Shown piece by piece: positions 22,275-33,240 of a DNA stretch of 64,000 nt. The stretch spans positions 1,736,001 through 1,800,000 of the forward strand of contig QUOL01000006.1 of the NCBI GenBank assembly GCA_009761415.1, read 5' to 3'. The DNA is from Sarcomyxa edulis. Its lineage: Eukaryota > Basidiomycota > Agaricomycetes > Agaricales > Mycenaceae. The position numbers and the translations under genes are program-made. Each line of letters opens with the position of its first letter. The stretch's first letter is position 1. The notes beneath the pieces were generated by a model that searched no databases, had not been told where the DNA came from, and saw nothing but the letters and a program-made list of their open reading frames with translations.

Positions 22275-22644
22275 TGTATCCTCTGTACTACCATTATACC
22301 TAGACTATAATTTTGTTTTATGTGGAGTAGTTTTGCGGCGTACCTGAAGGTTCCCCGCGTGTTTTGCCACAAAAATAATAGGGTTCAACAAGCTCTGACA
22401 GTCTCGAGCTACGGACTGCCAGTCCCCGCCCGCGACGCCGTACTGCCAGTTCAGCCTTTTTCTTCGTAACCATCATCTTTTCACAATACCCAGTCAACGG
22501 TCCCACCGGCACTCTTTCAACCTCCCTTCATCCAGAATTCCTCTTTTTCGTCGACTTTTGCTTCGCTGGCGTGACAGAGACCCCAAGAGAAACCGACAAG
22601 TCGAGACCTATAACGATTAATACTACTACCACCCAATACCAACG
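22275..22644. other. Intergenic
   Basis: Contains the 3' flank of the SUMO-like gene and the promoter and 5' leader of the Kre9/Knh1-like gene. No further feature is seen. Confidence 0.35.
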
Positions 22645-23356
22645 ATGCGTTTATCAAATTGGTTTCCTGTCCGGAATAGCGTGTGTCTGGTGCTGGGATA
22701 TCTGGCTACTGGAGCATCATGTGAGTACTCGACGAGTAAAGCTGCAAACATTATCCAGGCACTCAACATTCCTCAGCATATTTTGTCATCACAACACCCA
22801 AAGAATCGACGACGTGGTCGAACGGTGCTACTAATGTTGCCACATGGGTTAAAGGGCTTCACGATGGAATCGTTACCTTTGACGTTGAGCTGTCGCGCCT
22901 GAGTACAGACGGCCTCACCTTGGTTGCAAGAGATGGTGTGTTCCTGGAAATGATCTCAACACGACTTATTACACACACTAATTCGATACTCGTTTAGTTC
23001 CAGCAATAGACAACTCCATAAACATCGTTCTTCAAGACATCCCTCCAGGCGACGATTATTTCCTGTTGTTCATCAATTCGACGCATGGTCATATGTACGC
23101 CTCCTCCCCTCGATTCACCATCCTCGATGCATCAGCGACAGCCTCGTCGGGTGGACCCTCTATACCCACCGCAGCTACAGTCATAGTAAGCGGCTCGCCA
23201 AACCCCACTAAAGATTTTGCAACTACGTTCCCAGCCGTGACGAACGGTGTCTCATCAAGATGGAGCGCATTGAATCCAGATGTTAGAGGACCTATGTGGG
23301 GAATAGCCGGGGTGATGGTCGGTTGTTTCGTCGGTGCAGCATGGACTCTATGGTAG
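22645..23356 (+). CDS. Secreted GPI-anchored Kre9/Knh1-like cell-wall protein
   Basis: Three exons (22645-22720, 22777-22935, 22998-23356) encode 197 residues. It has an N-terminal hydrophobic signal peptide (CLVLGYLATGAS), then the Kre9/Knh1 N-terminal fold shown by YFVITTPKESTTWSNGA, VATWVKG and IVLQDIPPGDDYFLLFINST, a Ser/Thr/Pro-rich linker (residues about 120-175) and a C-terminal hydrophobic tail (MWGIAGVMVGCFVGAAWTLW) fitting a GPI-anchor signal. The family takes part in beta-glucan assembly or forms abundant wall proteins in basidiomycetes. Length and layout are normal. The exact role is unknown. Confidence 0.82.
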
Positions 23357-23707
23357 TAATTTCTGGTGAGCATGGACAGCAGTGTAGGGGGACAATTCTT
23401 AGATTAGGGTTTTGCGCGTTCTCTTTTGCTCTTGCACTATTTTATATATCAGGATGACTGACGATGGTTTTTTTATCCCTAGTTGACTACATATACCGGT
23501 TCTTTCTTTCAATTCGTGTCGCAACCCTTGGGATTTCCCCCCTTCGTTGTTCGTCCATTACTTATTTATGTATACGGCCGATTTAATTTCACGATGCGAA
23601 TCATGTATGGACCGTCTTTATTCATTCCACTGCACATTGACTATCACATTGGGGCTTTTTTGGGGGGGTTAACGGACTGATTTCCAATAACATGTAGGAG
23701 CTGCGTC

Positions 23708-24480
23708 GCATCGAACTGCAAATCCTCCGTCCTCCAGATTACAATCCTCTATCCAACAGACGCTGAGTAGTGCGTCAGCTTCATTCTATCGCAGTGTTAA
23801 TGAGCCTTTTCCGTGTTCTGAAGATAGTGAACGGATCATCCAAGTCTGATCTTGAGCTAAGATGATGGCATGGGCGCTTGCAAATAAGCCGTCTTCAGCA
23901 TCAGCTTACCATGGGTGGAGTAGAAAGCTCGATCAGATCCACCCGTCCTCAGGAGATCGACGCCTACGATCAGTGGGCTATCGCGCCGTCATTGAGCGAG
24001 GCACTGGACGCGGGCTATATTTGCGCACATTTTTGCTTCATATGAACTCATCAATAACTCGAACTAAAATTTGACAGACCTCATCCTTGTGTATGACCGT
24101 CAAGAGATCGCTTCATCCCAACTTCAGCCTGGCATAACTTAGAGGACGTTGCGTAGAACTGCAAATTCTCCGTTATCCAAATTGTAATCGACGACGCTAA
24201 GTAGTGCGTTATTTTGATCTGCCTGCAATTCTAATGTGCCTCTTCTCGTATTTTGAAAATAGTGGACGGAAAGTTGGATATCTAGCATCTAAGTTTGATC
24301 TTGAGCTAAGATGGTAGCTTGGGCGCCTGCAGATAACGCATACCCTCGAAAGACCGTCGTATCAATCGATACTCTTCCTTCTTCCGACTTCATCATGGGT
24401 GGAGAAGGACTTGCAATCAGATTTACCCGTCCTCACGATATCGACGCCGACGAGACATGTGGCCTCGAGCCATTATCAAT
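23708..24480 (+). repeat. Diverged tandem duplication of a promoter and gene start
   Basis: The segment at about 23708-24000 and the one at about 24150-24480 share many blocks in the same order: GAACTGCAAAT(C/T)CTCCGT, GACGCT(G/A)AGTAGTGCGT, GATCTTGAGCTAAGATG, then CATGGGTGGAG, ACCCGTCCTCA and GATATCGACGCC-like sequence. The repeat period is about 440 bases. The left copy has lost about 40 bases after the shared start codon and is closed by stops. Confidence 0.65.
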
Positions 24481-25305
24481 TGAGGAATTGAATGTGGCGT
24501 ATACCCGCGCCTATTCCTTCCTTCTCCAGTTGCTTCAGCCTGGAGGGACTTGGACAAAGATGGCGATGTCATTCCTGTAAGCGTTATTATCTTGTTCGTC
24601 TTACTAGTGTTGAAATTGGTCTACGCGGTAGTTGCTATTCCGAATTGCTTCCACAGTAGAACGGAGCAATGGTCGTAAAAGTGACGTCGAATTATCCCTT
24701 CCGTTGTCGTTCGGCACCTTTGACAATCCGACTCTATTCAAGAGGTGGATGCGGCTGTTCGATCGTCCTACTTTCGCTGCACGCCGCTCTGAGAAAAATC
24801 CCAGAATTCGAAGGGAGATAGGTCGATGTATGACCAAAAGTATGTTGTTCATTCCTTACGACGGTCAGTTGTCTTGAAATTTACAGATAATCCATGAAGA
24901 TTGATTCGTAGGTCGACGACGCGTCTCGTAACAATGATCATGATTCAAGGTAATAAATATATGTTTGTATTGTTTCGTTGCAAACCGCGCTCCCTGCCCA
25001 AGTCGGGCGCTTATATTTCAGCTCGTCCACACAAAAACTTGAGCCTCATCCTCCAAGTATTGCATCGCAAATGCTCGTTCTCTGAGACGAGTTCCATAGG
25101 AGCCCTCCGTCTTCATACTATTTTGCACACAGGTCTTCCTCTTACTCTGCTCAGGCACAACTCCTCCCCCCAACCCTCTGATACCTCCGTGTCCTCTTCG
25201 GAAACAACAAAACCAGACGATACCGATAGGTCGCGTAAGCGTAGGAATTCGGTGAACGATGGAGAAAGAACAACACCCTCAGCCCCAATCACTGAACATC
25301 ATTAG
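24311..25305 (+). pseudogene. Unrecognised, probably degraded gene in the second repeat copy
   Basis: An ATG at 24311 opens an 89-codon frame. Further coding-like stretches follow at about 24632-24840 (with FDNPTLFKRWMRLFDRPTFA) and 24940-25305 (a Ser/Thr-rich tail ending PSAPITEHH). I could not join them in one frame with GT-AG introns: the donor at 24577 leaves phase 2, while all visible acceptors give the wrong phase. One alternative frame at 24545-24576 spells DLDKDGDVIP, which resembles an EF-hand loop, but this may be chance. It overlaps the P450 3' end by 17 bases. I do not recognise the family. Confidence 0.3.
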
Positions 25306-27415
25306 CCGGAATCGAAGATCTCGGACGAATATTACATTTGTAGGGCTTGGGTTGACTTGAAAGAATTAGGGCCTCCATCAGCTTGACCTAGTCCAGCACG
25401 AAGCGAGGAGACTACGCGCACCTTGTCAGTCCAGTGGAAGACTCGTCCGACGGAATGATCTCCTTCCCATCCTCTCCGACTGCTCTGTCAATTCTGAAGG
25501 AGGCCAAAATCGACGCGATTGCAATCCAAACTGCGGCATTGGCTAAGTGACGTCCGGGACAAATTCTACAGAGGACGTTATCGGTGGGTGCACCTGTAAT
25601 GACCGAATTGAGACTGATTACCTGCGCCCGAACCCAAACGCGGCAATTGGATGAGGTTCCGCGTTTGGACCTAAGAATCGTGCGGGATTAAATTTGTGTG
25701 GGTCTTTGTAAATGTTCGTGTCTAGTCCCATTCCCCTAAAATTGAAGGTGTCAGTGATATGTATCGCATAAAATGGCGAACTCACTTTGCGTTAGCAAAA
25801 ACCAGAGAGTTCTTGGGGATAAACATCCCTCGATAGACGTCGTCTTCCATTGTTCGATGAGGTACACCTGTCCGAGAATGTTGATCAATTACTATTGTCA
25901 AATGTGATTCAGGTAACGCAACCAAGAGGAAGGGGAGGACGCCATCTAATTATATGAAGGCATCAGCCATCGTCTAGAACGGGTGGTCTGTAGCGCTATC
26001 TCCTTACCTTAGAACTTCTTGCATCACGCATTCCACGTACGGAAGCCGCGCATGGTCATCTAGTTCTGGTAGACGATTGTGGCCAATAACAGCATTGATT
26101 TCATTCTGAGCCCTCTTCTGACATTCAGGATAGAGGATCATGGCCAAAAGAAACCAGTTCAGAGTCGACAACGTCTAGTCGCGTGTGAGATGATGACTTG
26201 TAGCTGGTGCAAGATTGATATCAAAGACTCACTGTTTCTGCACCGGCGGCATATATGACTCCAGCCGTGTACTTGATGTCTTCAAGAGCGTCCGAGGATG
26301 AAGATGAGTCTCCTTCCGCGTGCAGCTTTTCGAAGTGATGACTCAAGAACGAGGGTTTGGCCGAACCACTCGCCTTGATTTCGGGTCCAGTCAGCGGAGT
26401 TCGAGGACTTAGTGAGCAAAGGAAGATACGAACGATCTGATCTCGGACATCATTGAACGGAAGGTCGTGTAGCTCCCTAATGGCCCAGCGCCATTCTTGA
26501 GCATATCCAACATGATAGGCTCCAGGGAACCACGAGGGTAGATGTTGCACTTTGTATGCCAGAAACGTGAGAGAGTAAGCTGAAGATCGCACTTGGTACT
26601 CACAGAACGGGAAAAGATCAACAAGCGTCGATCCTGGAGGTCCGCAGTTGTTCATAGCAAAACCAACGTTGTCGATGATCTTTGAGTATTTGTCGTCATC
26701 TGAGACCACTCTATGGCCGTATGTGATTCTCATTGCGATACTAGTGGTATAGCTTGGTGCGGATTGTTCTTATCAGCATCCGGGACATCTGAGAATACTT
26801 ACTCACCGCGAAAGCAGCTTCCCGTGGTGTTCTGGATGAGCCTTCAAGTTGTCGACCAGGGCTCGAGCTTCCTCCGTAACGAGAGGGTATAATGCTATGC
26901 AAGAATTCGGCGCAAGGTATTGCAAAAATAGCTTGCGGTGCTTGTGGAATCGCTTCCCGTACGGTAGGAAAGTCAGAGTCGGTGTCCATCCCATTCTGAA
27001 GATATTTCTATCGTAATCTTAGAGGATTAGAATTGAATGACTCACAACTCGAACACGACAAATCTAGGCCGATCGCTGTAAGTCTTGCTGCGTTTTTCTA
27101 GGAGATCGACAGCAGCTTGAACGGTATCCAAAATGATAATCGATCGTCCCGGAACACTCAGTGATATGACATCTCCTATGATGTAGAAAGCAGTCAGTGG
27201 ACCTGCTCAAGTGTAGTGCAAAACGACTGACCATAAAGTCGGGCCCATTCATGGAAAATATCTTCCTGTTTATCGGCAGGCATCACCCGTAGATGTCCAA
27301 TGAGAGGATCGGAAGGAGGACCTGGAGGCAGGATGATTGGTCGCTGAGGGCGTCGTATTGCTCGAATGACCAGAAACAATGATAACAGGAGTGTCACTAT
27401 TGCGATCAGAGCCAT
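25289..27415 (-). CDS. Cytochrome P450 monooxygenase
   Basis: Haem-thiolate oxygenase with an N-terminal membrane anchor (IVTLLLSLFLVI) followed by the proline hinge LPPGPPSDPLIGHL. It reads on the minus strand from ATG at 27415 to TGA at 25289-25291 through about ten exons, about 510-530 residues. Seen in order: C-helix region LTFLPYGKRFHKHRK, I helix AGVIYAAGAET, K helix motif EVLRWRPPLPLGVPHR, and the haem loop FGFGRRICPGRHLANA with its cysteine. The haem loop is interrupted by an intron inside RR. The last exon ends with PYKCNIRPRS, a usual fungal P450 tail, reached by an intron that removes an early stop. Every frame joins, so it looks functional. It resembles the broad basidiomycete families with unknown substrates. 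It stands alone rather than in an obvious cluster. Confidence 0.87.
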
Positions 27416-29399
27416 TCTGGTCGTTAGTATACACGGACAGTCGACTCAAGTGTCTTCCTGTGCGGGGGAGGACCGATTTATGCACCATATCCACGAGCAA
27501 AAGAGATATAAGAGTCGGCGAGTATGCTATTGAACATCTCGGTCAAGAAGGTGAATTGAAGGGTCGAATTGTGAAGATAGGAATTCATGTCCGATCTGGA
27601 ACTAGTCGATTAAACTTTCGAAAGCACAATTCAGCATGGTATGATCTGGATCAGAGACTAGTAGGATCCGGGAACGCACTAGTATGATGCAATACAATCG
27701 TCTGCATCAACAGAGTGCACATTAGTCGGAGGTATCAATCCTCGGAGAAGAGGGCGGCAGCTTGCAATGGAGCGACTCCAATCATGAGGTGCAATAGCCA
27801 TGAAAAGCTTCATCACCCTCTAGATTATACATATACCATACGGGTGGCGTTGTCACGATGGTCCTGCGAGAAGTATGTACGCACCGGTATGGCGGTTTCG
27901 CCTGTCTTTGTCCATGGAACGGGGACTTAGGACTTCTGGAAAAAGTCCCCGCTAGGGGTCTCGAAGCTGCTTACAGTAATCACATAACTTAATATTGTGT
28001 GAATGCGAAAATCTGGGATATGAAGATCAGATTGGATACATATACATCTACAGAATAGAATTAGATGGCTTCCGTTCAATTTATAACCAATACAATACGA
28101 ACGCACCAAGAGAAATGGAAGATTTATTGTGTTCGATATCCCTAATTGACGTGTCCTGCACGATTGAGCCATCTCGTACTAGCGCTCTTGAGTCCTAACA
28201 ATGCACTGGGAGCTCCGGGAGTTCACAAGCAACAGCTGCTGAGGCTAACAGCTAGGATGGACGAATGTAGTAGACAATTAGCTATATCGTTGCCTTTCTT
28301 GTTGAACGATCCCGGACGATAAATTCGTATCTTCATCTTACCTTCCCTTCAGGCCCTACGAACAGAGCTGATAGCGCCAGAAGAGCTTGGCCGAATAAGT
28401 CCCGAGACCACGTAGCGCTCTACCTATGATTTAGAGAAAGGAAGAGTGAGCTAAACAAATCGATGGTAGATTGGCGCAACTGACATGATACCCTATTCTC
28501 TTCCATACACCCCTTCGCTCAGATAGAATCGGCGTCGATATGGTCCTATTGGCGCGCTCTGTGCCTTCCGTTCAGTCATCACTTCAACGTCGACCGTTTC
28601 ATTTCCAGCGCCGGTGCGAGAGAAGACGACACGAGAAATGGTTGGGGCCTAGCAGAATTCTTAGACTATGATAACGACATGAGATCTCCGGGTCGATAGA
28701 TGGCCTGTGGTGGTTCGCGAATGAAGAAATGGCTGTGAACTCACCAATCAGTGGTAGGTAGCATCCATCTACGCCGACCGATGCCTGATTTTGCTTTGTT
28801 GATCGCCGGTCAGCTGGGCGAGTTGTGCACGAAGACGGATGACATTCTGGAAGCAAAGCATGTCGTGGTGCAGTGCTTGCACCTGAGTTGCAACGATGAA
28901 CGTCGAACGACCAAAGTGTCGAGTCTCCACGACGCAACGACGACGTCGCGACGATGAGACGTGACGCGTGACGCGTGCGCGTGACCTCTCGAGTTGGAAA
29001 AATTACTGTTGTGCTTCGACAGCTCAGGCTAACACCGCAAAGGACTGGAGACCGAACGAACAAGTTTTCGAACGAAACAACTATACATATACGTTTATCA
29101 ACCAGCTTTTTACTCGCTTGTATGTTCTCGTATGAATTCTCGTTCGCCACTAGAGCTGTCATGAATAGGTTTGAGCGCACCGATTGAAAACAAGATCCGA
29201 GGCACTGAACGTGATTTCCCGCTCTTCGTTGATCGTGCAAACGCAAGATTAGGGAGGGAAGGAAGGCAAGATACTGATCATTGAACTCGTACACAAAACA
29301 AAGAAAGAAAGGAAATTACTGAAGCACAATCCATTTGCTACGACCAAGCGCTGCATCGAAAGACGAGCGAAAGAAATCGTAGCAAAGAGAAAGTGGGAT
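27416..29399. other. Long intergenic region between P450 and U2 snRNA genes
   Basis: About 2 kb without a gene I can support. The longest open frame, 231 codons on the minus strand at 28599-29294, resembles no family and has unusual composition. Two adjacent ACGCGT hexamers lie at 28964-28976, inside a run rich in GTGACGCG; such motifs are MluI-type (MBF) sites in fungi, but no target gene starts nearby. Confidence 0.4.
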
Positions 29400-29589
29400 C
29401 CCCCGACGACACAAGCCAGTAGTGCAGTAGCAAGGTCATCGCGCCCCCGTGTTGCAAGCAGAGCACAGAGGACAAGGGCGGCAAAAATAAGATAACCAAG
29501 AATGGAGGCGGTGCCTCCATAATAGTGGTTAAACTATTAAGAACAGATACTACACTTGATCTAAGCCAAAAGGCCAGAGTGGTAAGGAT
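29400..29589 (-). ncRNA. U2 spliceosomal snRNA
   Basis: On the minus strand the gene starts near 29589. It contains the near-invariant U2 5' region GGCCTTTTGGCTTAGATCAA followed by GTGTAGTATCTGTTCTTA, which carries the branch-site recognition sequence GTAGTA. An Sm site, TTATTTTTG, follows about 100 bases in. A 3' hairpin near 29407-29445 carries the loop TACTGCACTAC, as expected for stem-loop IV, which binds U2B''. U2 base-pairs with intron branch points. The 3' end is estimated within about 10 bases. Confidence 0.9.
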
Positions 29590-29610
29590 TCCAGATGGTT
29601 TCTGTCTGGG

Positions 29611-29617
29611 TTTTATA
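29611..29617 (-). promoter_or_regulatory. Probable TATA box of the U2 snRNA gene
   Basis: TATAAAA on the minus strand lies 22-28 bases upstream of the inferred U2 5' end, a usual core-promoter distance for fungal genes. Confidence 0.55.
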
Positions 29618-30076
29618 CCAGGGAGTAGCGCACGGACCACCCTGCCAGATCACGCGCTTTGCCCGTCCGGTCACGCCGAATGTGACGGATTTCGTCGGCG
29701 GTAGTTTGGTGTTGATTGGCTGCGGCATCTGCGCGTGTCCTTTTCGGACGTGCTTGTGACTCCGGAATTTTTATCGCGTCTTCATCTTGTCTTCATGCCT
29801 CAGGCTGGTCTTTACGATGCTAGGATTCTGATTTATCACGACCTGTATATAGCACCTTTTTCACAACTCTAATCATTCTATACATCTCCCTAGGCCCATT
29901 GTCAAAAGCACTCCCTAGGCCGGACACCATCGGTGCTTGTTATACTTCTCTTTGGCTGACGACGATCTGACGTTAACCTTTGCATCCGATCGTGTAGACA
30001 TCTATACTCCGCACAACTGGTCGACTACACCGTACAATATGTGAGCTTGCAGTCGTACGCATGCCCGACGCCCGTT
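29618..30076. other. Intergenic upstream of the U2 gene
   Basis: Upstream promoter region of U2 and 3' flank of the first small secreted-protein gene. No clear feature was seen. A spliced form of that gene could extend to about 30007. Confidence 0.35.
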
Positions 30077-30223
30077 TCACGGAGACATACCTTCTGAACC
30101 ATTCTCTCCATTGATATCGCATTCTCTTCCCGGATTAGTCGGTCCAGTGGGAGCGGAGTGGGCGACGAGAATAATGAAGCCCAAGGCTAGGACGAACAAG
30201 GTCCAACGCTGAGAAAAGACCAT
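30077..30223 (-). CDS. Small secreted protein, paralogue 1
   Basis: A 48-residue open frame starts at 30223. It has a signal peptide (core LFVLALGFIILVAHS, cleavage probably after AHSA) and a mature part with PTGPTNPG then ECDINGENGSEG. The second gene at 35086-35280 has the same layout and matches closely. A GTATGT directly after GGTTCAGAAG could be a splice donor; splicing to an AG near 30035 would replace the last residues with a tail ending QLCGV. No function can be read. No Kex2-type KR sites and no CaaX box are seen, so neither a pheromone nor a typical repeat-core peptide precursor is supported. Confidence 0.5.
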   Translation of the reverse strand: MVFSQRWTLFVLALGFIILVAHSAPTGPTNPGRECDINGENGSEGMSP

Positions 30224-30570
30224 CGTACTTTAGGCGTGTCGGTGTCGGACTTGAGATGCAGTGGATGACTTGAGGGTCCCTACCGTGCTTCAGGTGCGCA
30301 GTGTCTCTTATATATATCCACTACTGACCGAGATGCATATAGACGAGTCTTATCGGATGACGATGCCCAATCGACGTAATCAGTACTCGAATGTCTATAT
30401 TTCTAGACTTGGTTCCTCGTTTTTACCTTCGGACCCACAATCGGGAGTCTGAGTCTGACCTTCACTCCATATACTCAAGGAGCACCAATATAAAGGCCGT
30501 CATTCGTCCCTCTTCATCTCGATCCCATGCGGTGAGTCGTCTTCTGCCCCGTTATACTGTGTGTATTTCC
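30224..30570. repeat. Promoter duplicated with the secreted-protein gene (first copy; second at 35281-35640)
   Basis: Both regions share, in order, a TATATA(C/T) box close to the start codon, CCCAATCGACG, TACTCAAGGAG or CACTCAAGGAAG, GGCCGTC(A/T)TTCGTCC and GTGAG(T/C)(C/T)GTCT. This shows that the whole transcription unit was copied. The box TATATAAG (minus strand) lies about 85 bases upstream of each start. Confidence 0.6.
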
Positions 30571-32066
30571 TAGACAGTGAGATAACAGTAGTTTTCCTTA
30601 TTTGCCAATAAACCTTCAGATATTGGGTCACGAGGATCATCCAAAGGTCCTCGGATTGGATTATTTTCTCAAACCAGATGAGCGGATATACCGATCTCCC
30701 ACTTGTCCGAGGCATATTGTCAAGTACGCGTCGGTCAGGCTCTCGGCTGTACCAAAAATCCAGACGAATATGCCGCGCTCGCGAATGGACTCGAACAAGG
30801 TCAATCATCACAAGACTTTGGCTCGTTCCTCTTTGCAATGCGAATCGCAGCTACACAATGTAGATCAACCTTGATCAAAATGACTGTAGACGTCACGTTC
30901 GTGAGTCAGACCGGTCATGACGCTCATTACAGAAGTTAACCTGCCCAGACTCTGCAAAACTGAAAGACACCACAATCAAACACATATATTATCCTTGCCA
31001 ATACTCTAGAGTCTTACGTCGTGCCTATCTAATCATATACAGCGGCCGTCCCTTCGGAAGTACATAAATTCGCTGGACTGTACAGCTACCTCGTCGCAGG
31101 GCTAGAAATTCGTCTTCGCGTCCTGCGTCTCCCGGAAACTCTCTCTTGTTCGAGACGCACGCCAAGCGCCCCTCTAGTATCCTAAACTACGTATACTATC
31201 CAAGAAATCAATATGTATCGGTGATTCCGGGGAGGACGCAAGTCCAGTGCGTTTTCTGGGCTTGTCATCGTGAATGCCCATTATCTACCCAGTTCGATGT
31301 GAGTACTTTGTTATCTTTTTTGGAATATAGTGGATATTGATGGACGCTGTTGTGTCTAGATGCGAGAGCTCCGTAGTCCTCTAGACGCCTCTTTCCAGAA
31401 TCCCTCGGCATCTCCCCTCAGTCTATCGACGCCTTGTCCACGATTTTTCTGCGCGAATTGGATATCCGCCGCTACTTGGGCCATTTACTCACATAACTTG
31501 AGCTTTCTTCTCGAGGAGCATCCCACCGTGATCGTCAGAATCTATCCGTATTCTATCCAGTTCGGACGCGAGCACCGACAATGTCAAAGACGGTCGCCCA
31601 GGCGGTCGGGCCTTTGCTATTGTGATCTTGAAGAGCACGGGCCAGGCTTTCGTACTTCAACATCTTTAATTTCGCAGGTAATCTTCCGTATTCGACTATC
31701 CGAACGACAAGCCGGTCTTCGAGGCGGAAATTGCCTGTGTGCTACTTACTCGAAAGGACGAGTGCCAGTAATGCCAACATCGCGATTCCAATAAACGGAA
31801 ACTCATTAGATTCATTTGTGTTCCATCCGCCTTGTACTCCATTCCTATCGTCGAAACACGATACAAAACGAAAACGACCCGCCGCATTGATGCACTAGCC
31901 ATCTATCTTATCTATCAAATCAAAACAGTCGCTCTTTGAAAATAACAATGGACAGAGGAAACTCCGCACCACCGCTACGGACAAAGGCCACGGAAACAAG
32001 TGGCATTGCCTCTCTACGTCACCACTCGGGCTTTATCCCACCGCATCTCGTGCCACTTTGCTCATC
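30571..32066 (+). other. Region with coding-like stretches but no complete gene model
   Basis: Several plus-strand stretches look translated: about 30705-30860 (with GQALGCTKNPDEYAALANGL), about 31042-31170 and about 31146-31300 (with LNYVYYPRNQYVSVIPG). Some are followed by possible donors such as GTGAGT at 30900 and 31300. I could not join them into one frame and do not recognise them. It may be a decayed or fast-evolving gene, perhaps the N-terminal part of the gene at 32067. Confidence 0.3.
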
Positions 32067-32899
32067 ATGTATTCTTCCTCGAGGGTGGACAGACCTGAAC
32101 CCATATGGCCAAACACTTGGCAACCCGTAGATCACGAAGGCGCCTCTATCATTGTCACCGATCTCGAACGAGACATCCACACCAAGCTCTGGACGTTCTG
32201 CCGTTCACTTATGGAAGTGTCCATTGATGCAGACCATCAGAAGTTCCTTCGACTATTCGCCCCTATGCTCGTCTTCATGCGTGAGCGTTGCGTCGAGATG
32301 GAGATGGAGATGAGTGATTATATCGCCGATTCGGTGAGTTCTGTCCCATTATCACTTGTCCGTGATTATTCTTTGATTTTCTTACGCTTACGCGTTACAC
32401 ACATAGGTGGTGAGATCGATTGATGTGCGTTGACCTTCTGCTTCCTCCACTTCACTCCGACCGACTGACTCGGACCTACTATAACTTCCAGTTCGCAATC
32501 TGCTGCTACTATGATCTCCTTCGCTACAGCCCGGTCAGTCCTGTCCTCTCACTATCGAAATCGTTCTCGCATGAGGAGTGCCACAAACGACTCCTCGAAT
32601 TTATTCAAGCATCAGACGATCTGCTTCGATTGTCCACGGATGCGAGGATGCCAGGTAAGTCCTGCATTCTCTTACTTATCCTGACTCACCTCTAATTCCA
32701 CCTCCAAGTTATCGAATGGATTAGTCTCATGGACGATGTAAATCCCACGCGACGTCGTGTAGAGTGCGTGGCATGTCATTCTGATCTCGTTCGTTTATCC
32801 TCTTCTCACAGTGTGCGCTGTAGTAACTTCATCGATGCCCCATCTCGCTTTAATTTGCCGGAGGAACTGACGCTCAGACCTATCGTCTACATTGAGTGA
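32067..32899 (+). CDS. Hypothetical protein of unknown function
   Basis: Five exons are inferred: 32067-32335, then short exons joined at introns beginning 32336, 32425, 32655 and about 32764, ending with TGA at 32897-32899. The product of roughly 170-190 residues is mainly helical, with KLWTFCRSLMEVSIDADHQ, MEMEMSDYIADSVVRSID, FAICCYYDLLRYS and DDLLRLSTDARMPVIEWIS. All introns have GT-AG ends and keep the frame, and hydrophobic spacing suggests a folded helical protein. The last intron is 48 bases and in frame, so it may be retained. I see no known domain. An upstream start is possible. Confidence 0.45.
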
Positions 32900-33240
32900 T
32901 TGATGCTCTTCTCTCCGTGTATGCGCCACTATATCTATGTACCTGATTTTTTGATTTTGTCTCGATCCTGTCATATGTATCCATGCTTTTATTCCCAAAC
33001 TTCTCCATAATGTGACTGTAGAACGACTCTACCGTTAAGTCTTTCGAGTCCAGACGGGTTTTCGGAAACGTGACTTTGCATTTTGACATTTAAAAATTGG
33101 AGGCGGGTCTCAGCTACGTTTCTTCGAAGGCAGGCGAATGTTTCCACTTTATATTGAGAATTTTTGGGAACCTAGAGAATGATTGCATTTGAGATACTAA
33201 CTTACATGACTACGGGTTATGTCTACATAATTGATCTATC
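32900..33240. other. Intergenic between convergent genes
   Basis: AT-rich region between two 3' ends. No coding potential or repeat is seen. Confidence 0.4.

Noticed and set aside
28599..29294. 231-codon minus-strand gene
   Set aside because: No family resemblance, no splice structure and a composition unlike the neighbouring genes.
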